Of a DNA stretch of 64,000 bases, positions 43,746-52,564 are shown one piece after another. This DNA comes from Clostridiales bacterium (GTDB taxonomy: Bacteria > Bacillota > Clostridia > Lachnospirales > Lachnospiraceae). A program made the translations under genes and the position numbers. How positions within the stretch are numbered: the stretch's first letter is position 1; the number at the start of each line of letters is the position of its first letter. The stretch covers positions 27,099-91,098 of the forward strand of contig JAAYPT010000060.1 in the NCBI GenBank assembly GCA_012519695.1. The letters are read 5' to 3'. The notes below the pieces were generated by a model, which did no database searches, was not told the DNA's origin, and was given only the letters and a program-made list of their open reading frames with translations.

Positions 43746-45477
43746 GAGGTTATTACAGGAATTTCGAGACAACAACAAGTATGTAGTGGGGATGGTTATA
43801 ACGCAATGGGTGATGCTGTTGGCAAATGTTTGTTTGATGTTTGAAACAGCAAAATTTGTTTCTGCCATGGTGGGCGGAGAACCTTTGCAAAACCATGGAA
43901 TTACGTTACTGGCAGTGCTTGGAGTGGTAGTTTTGATAAGAGGGGGAATGTCTTATCTCAATAGTCGTTATTCCTTTCAGGCATCTAAAGTGGTAAAAGA
44001 ACGACTTCGTACCTTGGTGTATGAAAAGTTAATGCGTTTAGGCAGCAGTTATCGAAAAGAATTTCAGACCTCCGAGGTAGTACAGATTAGCACCGAAGGG
44101 GTAGAGCAGTTAGAGATATATTTTGGAAAATATGTGCCCCAGTTTTTTTATAGTATGCTGGCACCGATTACTCTATTTGTAATCGTGGGCACCATGAATC
44201 TAAAGGTTGCCGTAGTGCTTTTGGTGTGTGTACCATTAATTCCGGTTTCCATTGTGGCAGTACAGAAATTTGCCAAGAAAATGCTGGCAAAGTATTGGGG
44301 AACTTACACAGAGTTAGGGGATTCCTTTTTGGAATGTTTGCAGGGACTTACTACGTTAAAAATTTATCAGGCAGATGAGCGTTATGCCCAAAAGATGGAT
44401 GAAGAATCTGAGAAGTTTCGAAAAGTTACCATGCGTGTGTTAATTATGCAGCTAAATTCTATCAGCATCATGGACTTGGTAGCCTATGGCGGAGCAGCGG
44501 CAGGAATTATCTTAAGCATTTTAGAGTATAAAAGCCATGGAATTGACTTGGCACAGTGCTTTTTCATTATTATGATTTCGGCAGAATTTTTCCTTCCCCT
44601 TCGATTATTGGGCTCCTTTTTTCATATTGCCATGAATGGAAATGCAGCGGCAGATAAAATATTTCGATTAATTGATTTAGAGGAAGAACCGGTAAAAGAG
44701 GCAGTAAACGATATAAGCGTGGAAAAAGGCATTTTTCTGGAAAAGGTCGGTTTTGCTTATGAACCGGGGGAAACAATTTTACAAGATATTACCATAGAGG
44801 CAAAGCAGGGATTGACCGCGTTGGTAGGAGAGTCCGGATGTGGAAAGAGTACCATTACAGCCCTGATTATGGGGGAACAAAAGCCACAGCAGGGAAGGAT
44901 TCAAATCGGTGGAGTGGAGCAATCACAGATTTCCTCAGAAAATTTACGAAAAAGAATCACCAGAATCCGTCATGACAGTTATTTGTTTGCGGGAACCATT
45001 CGGGAGAATCTGAAAATGGGAAAAGAAAATGCTACGGAAGAAGAGATGTGTGCAGCTTTAAAACAAGTAAATTTACTGGAATTTGTAACAGAAAACGGTG
45101 GGCTGGACTATGTACTCTTAGAAAAGGCATCGAACCTCTCCGGAGGGCAGAAGCAACGTCTTGCATTAGCAAGGGCATTACTACATAATAGTGACATTTA
45201 TATTTTCGATGAAGCAACCTCCAATGTGGATGTGGAAAGCGAAAATGACATTATGGAAGTGGTAAAAGAGCTGGCAAAGACAAAAACAGTGCTCTTGATT
45301 TCCCATCGACTTGCTAATGTGGTAGCGGCAGAACGAATCTATGTGTTAAAAGAGGGAAAAGTCATAGAACAGGGACAGCATGAGGAGCTTTACCGACAGC
45401 AGGGATATTATCAAAAGCTGTTTCAACAGCAAAGTGACTTGGAGCAGTTTGGAAAGGAGGAGGCAGTTCGTGGATAA
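43735..45477 (+). CDS. ABC transporter with fused membrane/ATPase domains, CydD-like
   Basis: This 580-aa half transporter has six predicted membrane helices in residues 15-310 and a nucleotide-binding domain with GESGCGKST, LSGGQKQR, IYIFDEATSNVD and SHR. The membrane part has LYKEFQTSEVVQISTEGVEQLE-type features of the CydD group (short cytoplasmic loops, IYFGKYVPQFFY). With the following gene it forms a CydDC-like heterodimer. In E. coli CydDC exports thiols such as cysteine and glutathione, or handles heme, and supports cytochrome bd assembly. No cydAB gene is in the window. Confidence 0.85.
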   Translation: MFHKRLLQEFRDNNKYVVGMVITQWVMLLANVCLMFETAKFVSAMVGGEPLQNHGITLLAVLGVVVLIRGGMSYLNSRYSFQASKVVKERLRTLVYEKLMRLGSSYRKEFQTSEVVQISTEGVEQLEIYFGKYVPQFFYSMLAPITLFVIVGTMNLKVAVVLLVCVPLIPVSIVAVQKFAKKMLAKYWGTYTELGDSFLECLQGLTTLKIYQADERYAQKMDEESEKFRKVTMRVLIMQLNSISIMDLVAYGGAAAGIILSILEYKSHGIDLAQCFFIIMISAEFFLPLRLLGSFFHIAMNGNAAADKIFRLIDLEEEPVKEAVNDISVEKGIFLEKVGFAYEPGETILQDITIEAKQGLTALVGESGCGKSTITALIMGEQKPQQGRIQIGGVEQSQISSENLRKRITRIRHDSYLFAGTIRENLKMGKENATEEEMCAALKQVNLLEFVTENGGLDYVLLEKASNLSGGQKQRLALARALLHNSDIYIFDEATSNVDVESENDIMEVVKELAKTKTVLLISHRLANVVAAERIYVLKEGKVIEQGQHEELYRQQGYYQKLFQQQSDLEQFGKEEAVRG

Positions 45478-47155
45478 GAAAATGGTAAATATAGAGAAAC
45501 AGCGAAGCGCAATAGGTGTCATGTTAGGACTGATTGGTATGATAAAGCCTTTGCTTGGAATTATGTTCATAGCAATTCTTATGGGATGTATCGGGAATCT
45601 TATGGCAACATTTATTACGGTGTTAGGTGGCGTTGGAGTCAGCAGTCTGCTGGGATATTTTCCAAATATATCATTAAAGGTGGTTTTTGCCATTATTATT
45701 GTGTGTGCGGTACTGCGTGGTATTTTGCGTTATACCGAACAGGCAAGCAACCACTATATTGCATTTAAATTGTTAGCACGAATTCGTCATCAGGTGTTTG
45801 CTTCTTTGCGCAACCTGGCTCCGGCAAAATTAGATGGAAGAGAAAAGGGGAATCTTATTTCCATTATCACCAGTGATATTGAGCTTTTGGAAGTGTTTTA
45901 TGCACATACAATTTCCCCAATTGCGATTGCAGTTATTACATCCCTTGTAATGAGTCTTTTTATCGGTCATTATCAGGCTGGCTTGGGGATTTTGGCAGCG
46001 GTATGTTATGTCATTGTAGGAGCGGTGATTCCCATTATAAACGGAAGAGCCGGACAAGCCTACGGACAGGAGTATCGTAGTATTTACGGAAAACTGAATA
46101 CTACGGTATTAGATAATCTGTATGGATTAGACGAGATTTTGCAGTACCAAAAACAGCAGGAACGTGAAAAGAAAATGGAAGGGTTTACCCAGCAGTTAGA
46201 GCAGGTAAATCATACGTTAAAAAAGAAGGAGTCCATACAGCGTATCAGTACCGATACGGTTATATTGCTGGCAGGAATTCTGATGATGGTATGTAGCGGG
46301 GCAATGGCAGAACGAGGCAGCATTACACCGGGAGAAGCCATTGTGTGTACCATTGCCATGATGAGTTCTTTCGGACCTGTGGCAGCCTTATCCGCCTTAT
46401 CTAATAACCTGAATCAGACTCTGGCAAGTGGAAATCGTGTATTGAATCTTTTAGAAGAAGAACCAATGGTAGAGGATGTCCACAGTGAAGTGGAATTGCC
46501 AACAGGGGATATGTGTACGCAACAGGTTTCTTTTGCATATCCGGTGGAAAACCATCCTTCCGAAAAGGAGCAGATTTTAAAAGATTTTTCCATTCATATA
46601 AAAAGAGGAACCATTCACGGAATATTAGGAAAAAGCGGTTGTGGAAAGTCTACGTTGTTAAAATTATTTATGCGATTCTATGAAACAGACAGCGGTAAGG
46701 TGCTGTATGGAAAGGAAAATGTAAATGATATAGATACCAAAAGGCTAAGAGATGGTATTTCCTATGTGACGCAGGAGACATTTTTGTTTGAAGATACCAT
46801 TGAGAATAATATCAAAGTGGCAAAGGCAGATGCCACCAGAGAAGAAGTGGTGGAGGCAGCAAAAAAGGCATCTATTCATGAATTTATTTCTTCCTTACCA
46901 CAGGGGTATGATACGAAATTGCGTGAACTGGGAAATTCTGTTTCCGGTGGAGAACGCCAGAGAATCGGGATTGCCCGTGCATTTTTACATGATGCAGATA
47001 TCATATTGTTAGACGAGCCAACCAGCAATATTGACAGTTTGAATGAGGGAATCATTTTAAAGAGTTTGTTAGAGGAAAAGAAGGATAAGACCATTGTACT
47101 GGTGTCCCATCGCAAGTCTACTATGGGAATTGCAGACGAAGTAACACAAATGTAA
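45470..47155 (+). CDS. ABC transporter with fused membrane/ATPase domains, CydC-like
   Basis: This is a 561-aa partner half transporter. The membrane domain spans about residues 20-300; the ATPase shows GKSGCGKST, VSGGERQR, IILLDEPTSNID and SHR. I chose GTG 45470, which overlaps the preceding stop and has AAGGAGG about 9 bases upstream; ATG 45482 is an alternative, and the longer frame from 45380 lies inside the previous gene. The C-terminus ends soon after the H-loop (ADEVTQM), slightly shorter than usual. An upstream four-gene operon is likely. Confidence 0.85.
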   Translation: MDKKMVNIEKQRSAIGVMLGLIGMIKPLLGIMFIAILMGCIGNLMATFITVLGGVGVSSLLGYFPNISLKVVFAIIIVCAVLRGILRYTEQASNHYIAFKLLARIRHQVFASLRNLAPAKLDGREKGNLISIITSDIELLEVFYAHTISPIAIAVITSLVMSLFIGHYQAGLGILAAVCYVIVGAVIPIINGRAGQAYGQEYRSIYGKLNTTVLDNLYGLDEILQYQKQQEREKKMEGFTQQLEQVNHTLKKKESIQRISTDTVILLAGILMMVCSGAMAERGSITPGEAIVCTIAMMSSFGPVAALSALSNNLNQTLASGNRVLNLLEEEPMVEDVHSEVELPTGDMCTQQVSFAYPVENHPSEKEQILKDFSIHIKRGTIHGILGKSGCGKSTLLKLFMRFYETDSGKVLYGKENVNDIDTKRLRDGISYVTQETFLFEDTIENNIKVAKADATREEVVEAAKKASIHEFISSLPQGYDTKLRELGNSVSGGERQRIGIARAFLHDADIILLDEPTSNIDSLNEGIILKSLLEEKKDKTIVLVSHRKSTMGIADEVTQM

Positions 47156-47177
47156 TGGAAAAATTATCCAAACACTC

Positions 47178-47206
47178 TTGACATATTGCATTTCCAGTGA
47201 TACATT
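47178..47206 (+). promoter_or_regulatory. Sigma-A promoter of the maltodextrin-binding lipoprotein gene
   Basis: TTGACA (47178-47183) and TACATT (47201-47206) are spaced by 17 bases. The transcription start would fall just before the first operator copy. Confidence 0.75.
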
Positions 47207-47215
47207 TATATTAAG

Positions 47216-47284
47216 TTAAACGGTTAAGCAAACTTGCAAATTGTGCAGTTTGCTTAAAATTTACCGTTACGCTTAAACGATTAA
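47216..47284. promoter_or_regulatory. Two copies of a LacI/MalR-type operator
   Basis: TTAAACGGTTAA at 47216-47227 and TTAAACGATTAA at 47273-47284 differ by one base and have the central CG expected for LacI-family operators. They lie downstream of the -10, where a bound repressor would block transcription. A further dyad, AAGCAAACT/AGTTTGCTT, lies between them (47226-47255). The LacI regulator encoded at 48499 is the natural candidate; CcpA is an alternative. Confidence 0.65.
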
Positions 47285-47318
47285 CCAGTCAAAATGAAAG
47301 GAAAGGCAGAGGAGAAGG

Positions 47319-48473
47319 ATGAAGAGAAAAAGTTTAATGATTGTGTTGGCAGCAACCTTAGCGCTGTCCATGGGGGCAATGGGATGTGGAAACAAGGACA
47401 CAGGAAGCAATGGAACCAAACAGGAGGAGTCAAAAGAGGATACCTTTACAGTGACCTTTTATGATTCAGACGGCAAGACAGAGTTAAAGACAGAAAAAGT
47501 AAAGAACGGAGAGTGCGTAACAGAATATGAACCGGAAAAAGACGGAGAGATTTTTGTGGGATGGTTTGCAACACCGCAGATGACACATCGATTTGATTTT
47601 TCCACTCCGGTTACCAGTGATATGAATATTTTCGGAGGATTTGTAACCTATCAGGAAGATACCAGAGGATTTGCAATTTTAGGAAGTGGAAAGAGCCCGG
47701 TATTAATGGAATCTAATTGGGGAAATGTCATTGGAGATGCCCAGAAAATGACAAAGGAAGACAAGAGTGATGCCAACTGCTACACCATTACCGTAGACCT
47801 GGCAGAAGGAGATGAGTTCCAGTTTGCAGTAGATACTTCTACCGGTTCTTCTTGGAAAAACCAGCGTGGATATGGATATTTGGATACCATTTCAAAGGAT
47901 GGAAAAGACTACTTTGCTAACTCCGGCGGATTGGGAGACACCAGTACAAAACGTTCTAACATCAAGTGTGCTATCGCAGGAAATTATACGTTTACCTTGA
48001 CTACCTATCCGGGAGAGGATACTTACGAAACAGATAATTCCAACTATACAGAGGATAACAAAGAAGCATTTAATATCAATCCATATGATGTGATTACATG
48101 GACATACAACGGGGAAAGTACCATGAGTAGTGAAGATACTCAGACAGATTATTATATTAAAGGAGCCAAAATTACCGGATGGGAAGATGTGTATTCCGAT
48201 GAAACAAAGTTCAAAGAAGAAAATGGAATTTATACATTGACTGTCGACTTAGAAGAGGGAGACGAGTTTATGTTTACCTCTCTGGTAACAGTAGGGGATA
48301 CCAGTGGCGTAGGAACAGAATATATTCGTTACACCAATATTCCGGTAGGAGATATGGAAAGTCAGTCTTTTGTAACAGGTACCGATAGTGCCAACTTAGT
48401 AGCAAGTCAGACAGGAACTTATACCTTTACCTATGATCCAGCTACAAAAATCTTAACCGTAAGCTGTCAGTAG
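47319..48473 (+). CDS. Lipoprotein of the maltodextrin locus, probable glucan-binding
   Basis: This 384-aa protein has a lipoprotein signal with Cys23 (SMGAMGC). It is followed by an InlB-type beta-grasp repeat (TVTFYDSDGKTELKTEKV ... FVGWFATPQ) and two related beta-sandwich modules. Each module holds a YTITVDLAEGDEFQFAVD / YTLTVDLEEGDEFMFTS segment. Similar modules occur in surface starch-binding proteins. Its position beside GH13 and MalEFG genes and its MalR-type operators support binding of alpha-glucans at the cell surface. No catalytic residues are evident. Confidence 0.75.
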   Translation: MKRKSLMIVLAATLALSMGAMGCGNKDTGSNGTKQEESKEDTFTVTFYDSDGKTELKTEKVKNGECVTEYEPEKDGEIFVGWFATPQMTHRFDFSTPVTSDMNIFGGFVTYQEDTRGFAILGSGKSPVLMESNWGNVIGDAQKMTKEDKSDANCYTITVDLAEGDEFQFAVDTSTGSSWKNQRGYGYLDTISKDGKDYFANSGGLGDTSTKRSNIKCAIAGNYTFTLTTYPGEDTYETDNSNYTEDNKEAFNINPYDVITWTYNGESTMSSEDTQTDYYIKGAKITGWEDVYSDETKFKEENGIYTLTVDLEEGDEFMFTSLVTVGDTSGVGTEYIRYTNIPVGDMESQSFVTGTDSANLVASQTGTYTFTYDPATKILTVSCQ

Positions 48474-48498
48474 TGTAAGAAATATTACACGGTAGGTC

Positions 48499-49296
48499 TT
48501 ATGCAAACAAATCGTGTTTCTCAATAGGAATACGCTTGATGGCGTTTTCCATACAGGATAGCAGAACTTCTGCTTTTTCTGTGGTAAGAGTTGGCAGGTA
48601 GTAGACAGTTGGGTGGTTCTTGAGACAATCATACAAAGTCTGTTCTATCACCAGAATATTACGATCAGAAAGAGCAGAAAGATCTGCAAAATCCTTAACA
48701 TAGACAATATGTTCAAAAAGTGGTTGTAAGTATTCCTTCCGTTCCTGATTAGGAGTATCTAACAGACAAAGCGTGTAAGGATTGTCATGAAAATGTTTTT
48801 TTGCCTGTTGTGCAATTTTTTCATAATCAGAATTGATTTGGAAAAACAGCGGGTCATTAATCATACAGTCCAAAGCAATCAACGGAGCAAAGTTATTGTC
48901 ACCGATTTGTCTGAAATATTCGGAAGAAATATCGTAACACAAAATAGCATCTGCATGGTCAAATTTGTCCTTGTAGGTGTCACTTAAATAAATCAAATCA
49001 TAGTTCTTTTCGTGGAGAAAAGAAGCTAGAAAATTAATAAAATGCAGTTGTTCTGCGTTTTTCAAAGTAGAAAAATCAGGAGATACATAAAGAGCAGCCA
49101 TACCGCTTCTGTTCGTGGCAAGAGCCTTGGCAGATTGGTTGGGGGTGTAGCCTAACAGGTTGATTACCTGCAATACTTTTTTGCGGGTTTTGTCGCTGAT
49201 ACGTTTGTCACTTCTTTCGTTGATGACGTAGGAAACAGTGGCAACAGAAACTCCCGCTTCTCTGGCTACGTCTTTGATGGTAATGTTGTTTTTCAT
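48499..49296 (-). CDS. LacI-family regulator of the maltodextrin locus (MalR-like)
   Basis: This 265-aa repressor has a classical N-terminal HTH (ITIKDVAREAGVSVATVSYVIN) and hinge (LGYTPNQSAKALATNRSG), followed by a sugar-binding domain that is short for the family (usually about 330 aa). The ATG at 49296 has AGGAG about 11 bases upstream; a longer frame to 49362 lacks a site. It is divergent from the GH13 gene and convergent with the lipoprotein gene. The shortened effector domain may alter ligand response. Confidence 0.9.
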   Translation of the reverse strand: MKNNITIKDVAREAGVSVATVSYVINERSDKRISDKTRKKVLQVINLLGYTPNQSAKALATNRSGMAALYVSPDFSTLKNAEQLHFINFLASFLHEKNYDLIYLSDTYKDKFDHADAILCYDISSEYFRQIGDNNFAPLIALDCMINDPLFFQINSDYEKIAQQAKKHFHDNPYTLCLLDTPNQERKEYLQPLFEHIVYVKDFADLSALSDRNILVIEQTLYDCLKNHPTVYYLPTLTTEKAEVLLSCMENAIKRIPIEKHDLFA

Positions 49297-49390
49297 AATC
49301 AATTTGCTCCTTTTACTCCTGAGTTGTAATTTTGTTATATAGAATTTTGGAAAATTTGTCAACTAAAAAGTACAGGAAAGGAAAAAAGAC

Positions 49391-51070
49391 ATGAACGAAT
49401 ATGCAATGTTGCATATCCCAGATTCCCGTTACTGCTTTGCAACCGGAGAAAAGGAGCTGGTGCTTCGACTTCGGATGTCAAAAGAGGACGAAAAAGCAAA
49501 GGTTTTTCTGATTTATGCACAGAAGTATGATTTTACTTTTTGTCGGAAAAAACAACCGATGGAAATAAAATACAGCGATAAACTTTATAATTACTATGAA
49601 ATCAAAATGCAGCTTACCGATGTGAGGTTTGCTTATATTTTTCAGATAGAAGAGGGAGGAGATACCTGGTATTTCAGTGAAGACGGTGTAACAAAAGAAT
49701 ATCGTTTTGAAGAAGGGTTTTACAATTTCTTCCAAATGCCCTATATTAATAAAAACGATGTAATGCATACCGTAGACTGGATGCGGAGTGCAGTATTCTA
49801 TCAGATATTTGTAGAACGTTTTTATAAGGGGAATGAAAAAAAGGATACCAATTACATCAACATGAAGTGGGATGAGTTACCGACACCCAAAAGTTTTGCC
49901 GGGGGAGATTTGGCAGGTATCATGAAAAAAATGGACTATCTAAAAGAACTTGGTATTAATGCCTTGTATCTTACACCGGTATTTCGTTCCATTTCCAATC
50001 ACAAGTATGACACCATTGATTACTTTACGGTTGACCCACAGTTTGGAACAAAGGAAGAGTTAAGACAGTTGGTAAAGTTGGCACACGACAACGGCATTCG
50101 TGTGGTACTGGATGCGGTATTTAATCATTGCAGTATGTATATGCAGCAATTTCAGGATGTGATGGAGAAGGGAAAAAATTCCCGGTATTATGATTGGTTT
50201 TTGATAGAAGGGGATGTGCCGGATCCGGAAAAAATGAATTACGAATGTTTTGCAGCATGTAATTATATGCCAAAACTCAATACATCCAACGAAGAGGTAC
50301 AGGAATTTTTGTTAGGGGTTGCAGTGTACTGGATTCGGGAAGTGGATATTGACGGATGGCGCTTGGATGTATCGGATGAGGTATCCCATGATTTTTGGCG
50401 AAGATTCCGTAAGGCAGTGAAAAAACAGAAACCGGATAGTGTTATCATTGGAGAAAACTGGCACGATGCTTATGCTTATCTTATGGGAGATCAATACGAC
50501 AGCATTATGAATTATGCATTTACCAAGGCATGTCTGGATTATTTTGCCAAAGGTGTTTTTTCTGCAAAAGAAATGGCAGAGAAATTAAATGCAAATCTGA
50601 TGCGAAATATGGAACAGGTAAATCGTATGATGTTAAATTTATTGGATTCTCACGATACGCATCGATTTTTCAGTGAGGTGAATAAGGATAAGGACAAGAT
50701 GCTTGCAGCGATTGCACTGGAAATGATATTTGAGGGAGCTCCGTGTCTTTACTACGGGACAGAGCTTTGCATGGAAGGGGGATATGACCCGGATTCACGA
50801 AGAGGATTTCCATGGAATCAAGAGTCTTGGGATATGGACTTCTTAGAAACCGTAAAAGAGTTGATTCGTATTCGTAAGCAACCGGTAGTTCAGTATGGGG
50901 AGATTCAGATTACCGAGGAGAAGGAAATGCTTCGGGTAGAGCGAAATGGTGAACAAAACAGGATTATACTTCGAATCAATATGACAGAAAAAAAGGACAT
51001 TCCAAAGCAGGCAGAAGAAGTGGTGCTTTGTGAAGGAAATAGATTTTTAATTACTTTAATGGAGAATTAA
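49391..51070 (+). CDS. GH13 alpha-glucan hydrolase (neopullulanase/cyclomaltodextrinase-like)
   Basis: This 559-aa enzyme has an N-terminal beta-sandwich (about residues 1-125), a (beta/alpha)8 barrel and a C-terminal domain. All conserved regions are present: DAVFNH (Asp241), GWRLDVSDE with nucleophile Asp326, IIGENW with acid/base Glu355 and LLDSHD with Asp422. There is no signal peptide, so it should act in the cytoplasm on imported maltodextrins or cyclodextrins. The N-terminal domain and the GWRLDVSDE form fit the neopullulanase subfamily. It is first in an operon with MalEFG. Confidence 0.9.
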   Translation: MNEYAMLHIPDSRYCFATGEKELVLRLRMSKEDEKAKVFLIYAQKYDFTFCRKKQPMEIKYSDKLYNYYEIKMQLTDVRFAYIFQIEEGGDTWYFSEDGVTKEYRFEEGFYNFFQMPYINKNDVMHTVDWMRSAVFYQIFVERFYKGNEKKDTNYINMKWDELPTPKSFAGGDLAGIMKKMDYLKELGINALYLTPVFRSISNHKYDTIDYFTVDPQFGTKEELRQLVKLAHDNGIRVVLDAVFNHCSMYMQQFQDVMEKGKNSRYYDWFLIEGDVPDPEKMNYECFAACNYMPKLNTSNEEVQEFLLGVAVYWIREVDIDGWRLDVSDEVSHDFWRRFRKAVKKQKPDSVIIGENWHDAYAYLMGDQYDSIMNYAFTKACLDYFAKGVFSAKEMAEKLNANLMRNMEQVNRMMLNLLDSHDTHRFFSEVNKDKDKMLAAIALEMIFEGAPCLYYGTELCMEGGYDPDSRRGFPWNQESWDMDFLETVKELIRIRKQPVVQYGEIQITEEKEMLRVERNGEQNRIILRINMTEKKDIPKQAEEVVLCEGNRFLITLMEN

Positions 51071-51092
51071 AGGGGAAAGGATTGAGGCAAAG

Positions 51093-52550
51093 ATGAAAAG
51101 AAAAAGTGCATTGTTTTTAGCAGTAGTAATGGGAATTTCCCTGTTGACAGGTTGTGGAGGAACATCTGAAAGTAAGACAGATGCCAAGTCCGGACAAGGA
51201 ACAAATGGTGTGTTTACCGGAGAATTAGAGAAGAATGTAACAATTCGGGTACTGGAAAATGATACGGCAATTTCTAAGGGATATTTTGATGAACTGATAA
51301 ATGCCTTTAACGAGGAATATAAGGATAAAGGAATTACAGCTGTAGATGCAAATATGGATCAGTATTTAGATCTTGCTAATGATGGACCTTATGGTTACGG
51401 ACCGGACGTATTGTATCAGGCAAATGATGTGATTATGCAGTACGCAGAAGGAAAACATATTTATCCCCTTCCGGTGGAATCCATGGAGTGCTATAAAGAG
51501 ATTCCGAAGACTGCATGGGATGCCTATAAGACAGAAGTAGATGGCAATACTTATTACTGCGGTGTTCCAATCAATGTGCAGACAGCAATGCTTTATTATC
51601 GTACCGACTTGTTACCGGAAGACTGGCAGACCACATGGGATAAAGATGGCAATCAGGTGCCGGATATGGTAGAAAACTGGAACGATATGTATGCCTATTC
51701 GTTACAAAGACATCAGGAAGATGCGTCCAAATACGGATATATGAAAGCCATCTATGATGTATATTTTTCCAGTGGATTTCTGTTTTCTTATGGAGGATAT
51801 GTATTCGGAGATAACAATACCAATCCGGAAGATATTGGATTTTCCAAGGGAGAAGCAGAGAAGGGAGCATGGGTGCTGTCTCAGCTAGCTTCTGCCATGA
51901 ACGAAGAATGTATTGATGATACTATTAATACCAATGCATATGGTAAGTTAGCAGACGGAACATATTTTGCAACAATTTCTACCCCGGATGTGTATTCTAC
52001 CTTTTTAGATGAATTGGTAATGGAGTATGAAAAAGAGGGATTGTCCACGGAAGAAGCAAAGACAAAGGCACAAGAAAATCTGGTAATGACTACAGTGCCA
52101 AAATTACCGAAAAGTGGAGATTTGTCAGAAGAAAATCCAGAATTAATAGATGCAAAGACGATGGGTGGTGTAAATGGATATGCAGTGAGTGCTTATACCA
52201 AGGCACCAAATGCCAGCCTTGCTTTTGTGGAATTTGCGGCAAGTTACGACATGCAGGTAAAACGAAGTGAAATGTTGGGAGTGGCACCGGCAAGAGAAGA
52301 TGCTGCTGAGCAGGTTGGAGGAGTATCCCAGTTATTGTATCAGAACCTGGAAAAAGGAACCATCGTTCTTATGCCATCCATTCAGGAAGTAGCGCAGATA
52401 TGGACTCCGGCACAGACGTTTTTCACGGATATTGCCAAAGATGCATTTCGTAGTGAAAGTGAGAAAAAATATCCGGATATAACCTCTATGAAAGCCGGAT
52501 TAGAGTCAGTAGATAAGCAGATTCACGATGCAATCTTTACGTTGAAGTAA
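51093..52550 (+). CDS. malE: Maltodextrin ABC transporter substrate-binding lipoprotein, MalE-like
   Basis: This 485-aa family 1 solute-binding protein has a lipoprotein signal with Cys21 (SLLTGC). The body has the MalE pattern (ITIRVLENDTAISKGYFDELINAF-like opening, YGVPINVQTAMLYYRTDLL-like sugar pocket, GGVNGYAVSAYTKAP). It is longer than E. coli MalE (about 396 aa), with an internal insertion around 180-230. It precedes MalF and MalG by short spacers. Binding of linear maltodextrins is inferred from the GH13 neighbour. Confidence 0.85.
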   Translation: MKRKSALFLAVVMGISLLTGCGGTSESKTDAKSGQGTNGVFTGELEKNVTIRVLENDTAISKGYFDELINAFNEEYKDKGITAVDANMDQYLDLANDGPYGYGPDVLYQANDVIMQYAEGKHIYPLPVESMECYKEIPKTAWDAYKTEVDGNTYYCGVPINVQTAMLYYRTDLLPEDWQTTWDKDGNQVPDMVENWNDMYAYSLQRHQEDASKYGYMKAIYDVYFSSGFLFSYGGYVFGDNNTNPEDIGFSKGEAEKGAWVLSQLASAMNEECIDDTINTNAYGKLADGTYFATISTPDVYSTFLDELVMEYEKEGLSTEEAKTKAQENLVMTTVPKLPKSGDLSEENPELIDAKTMGGVNGYAVSAYTKAPNASLAFVEFAASYDMQVKRSEMLGVAPAREDAAEQVGGVSQLLYQNLEKGTIVLMPSIQEVAQIWTPAQTFFTDIAKDAFRSESEKKYPDITSMKAGLESVDKQIHDAIFTLK

Positions 52551-52564
52551 GGAGAGAGGAAGAA

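Noticed and set aside
43735..47155. Second siderophore exporter pair (YbtPQ-like)
   Set aside because: It is operonic with YbaN and YgbA-like genes and far from the NRPS genes; the CydDC-like reading fits better.
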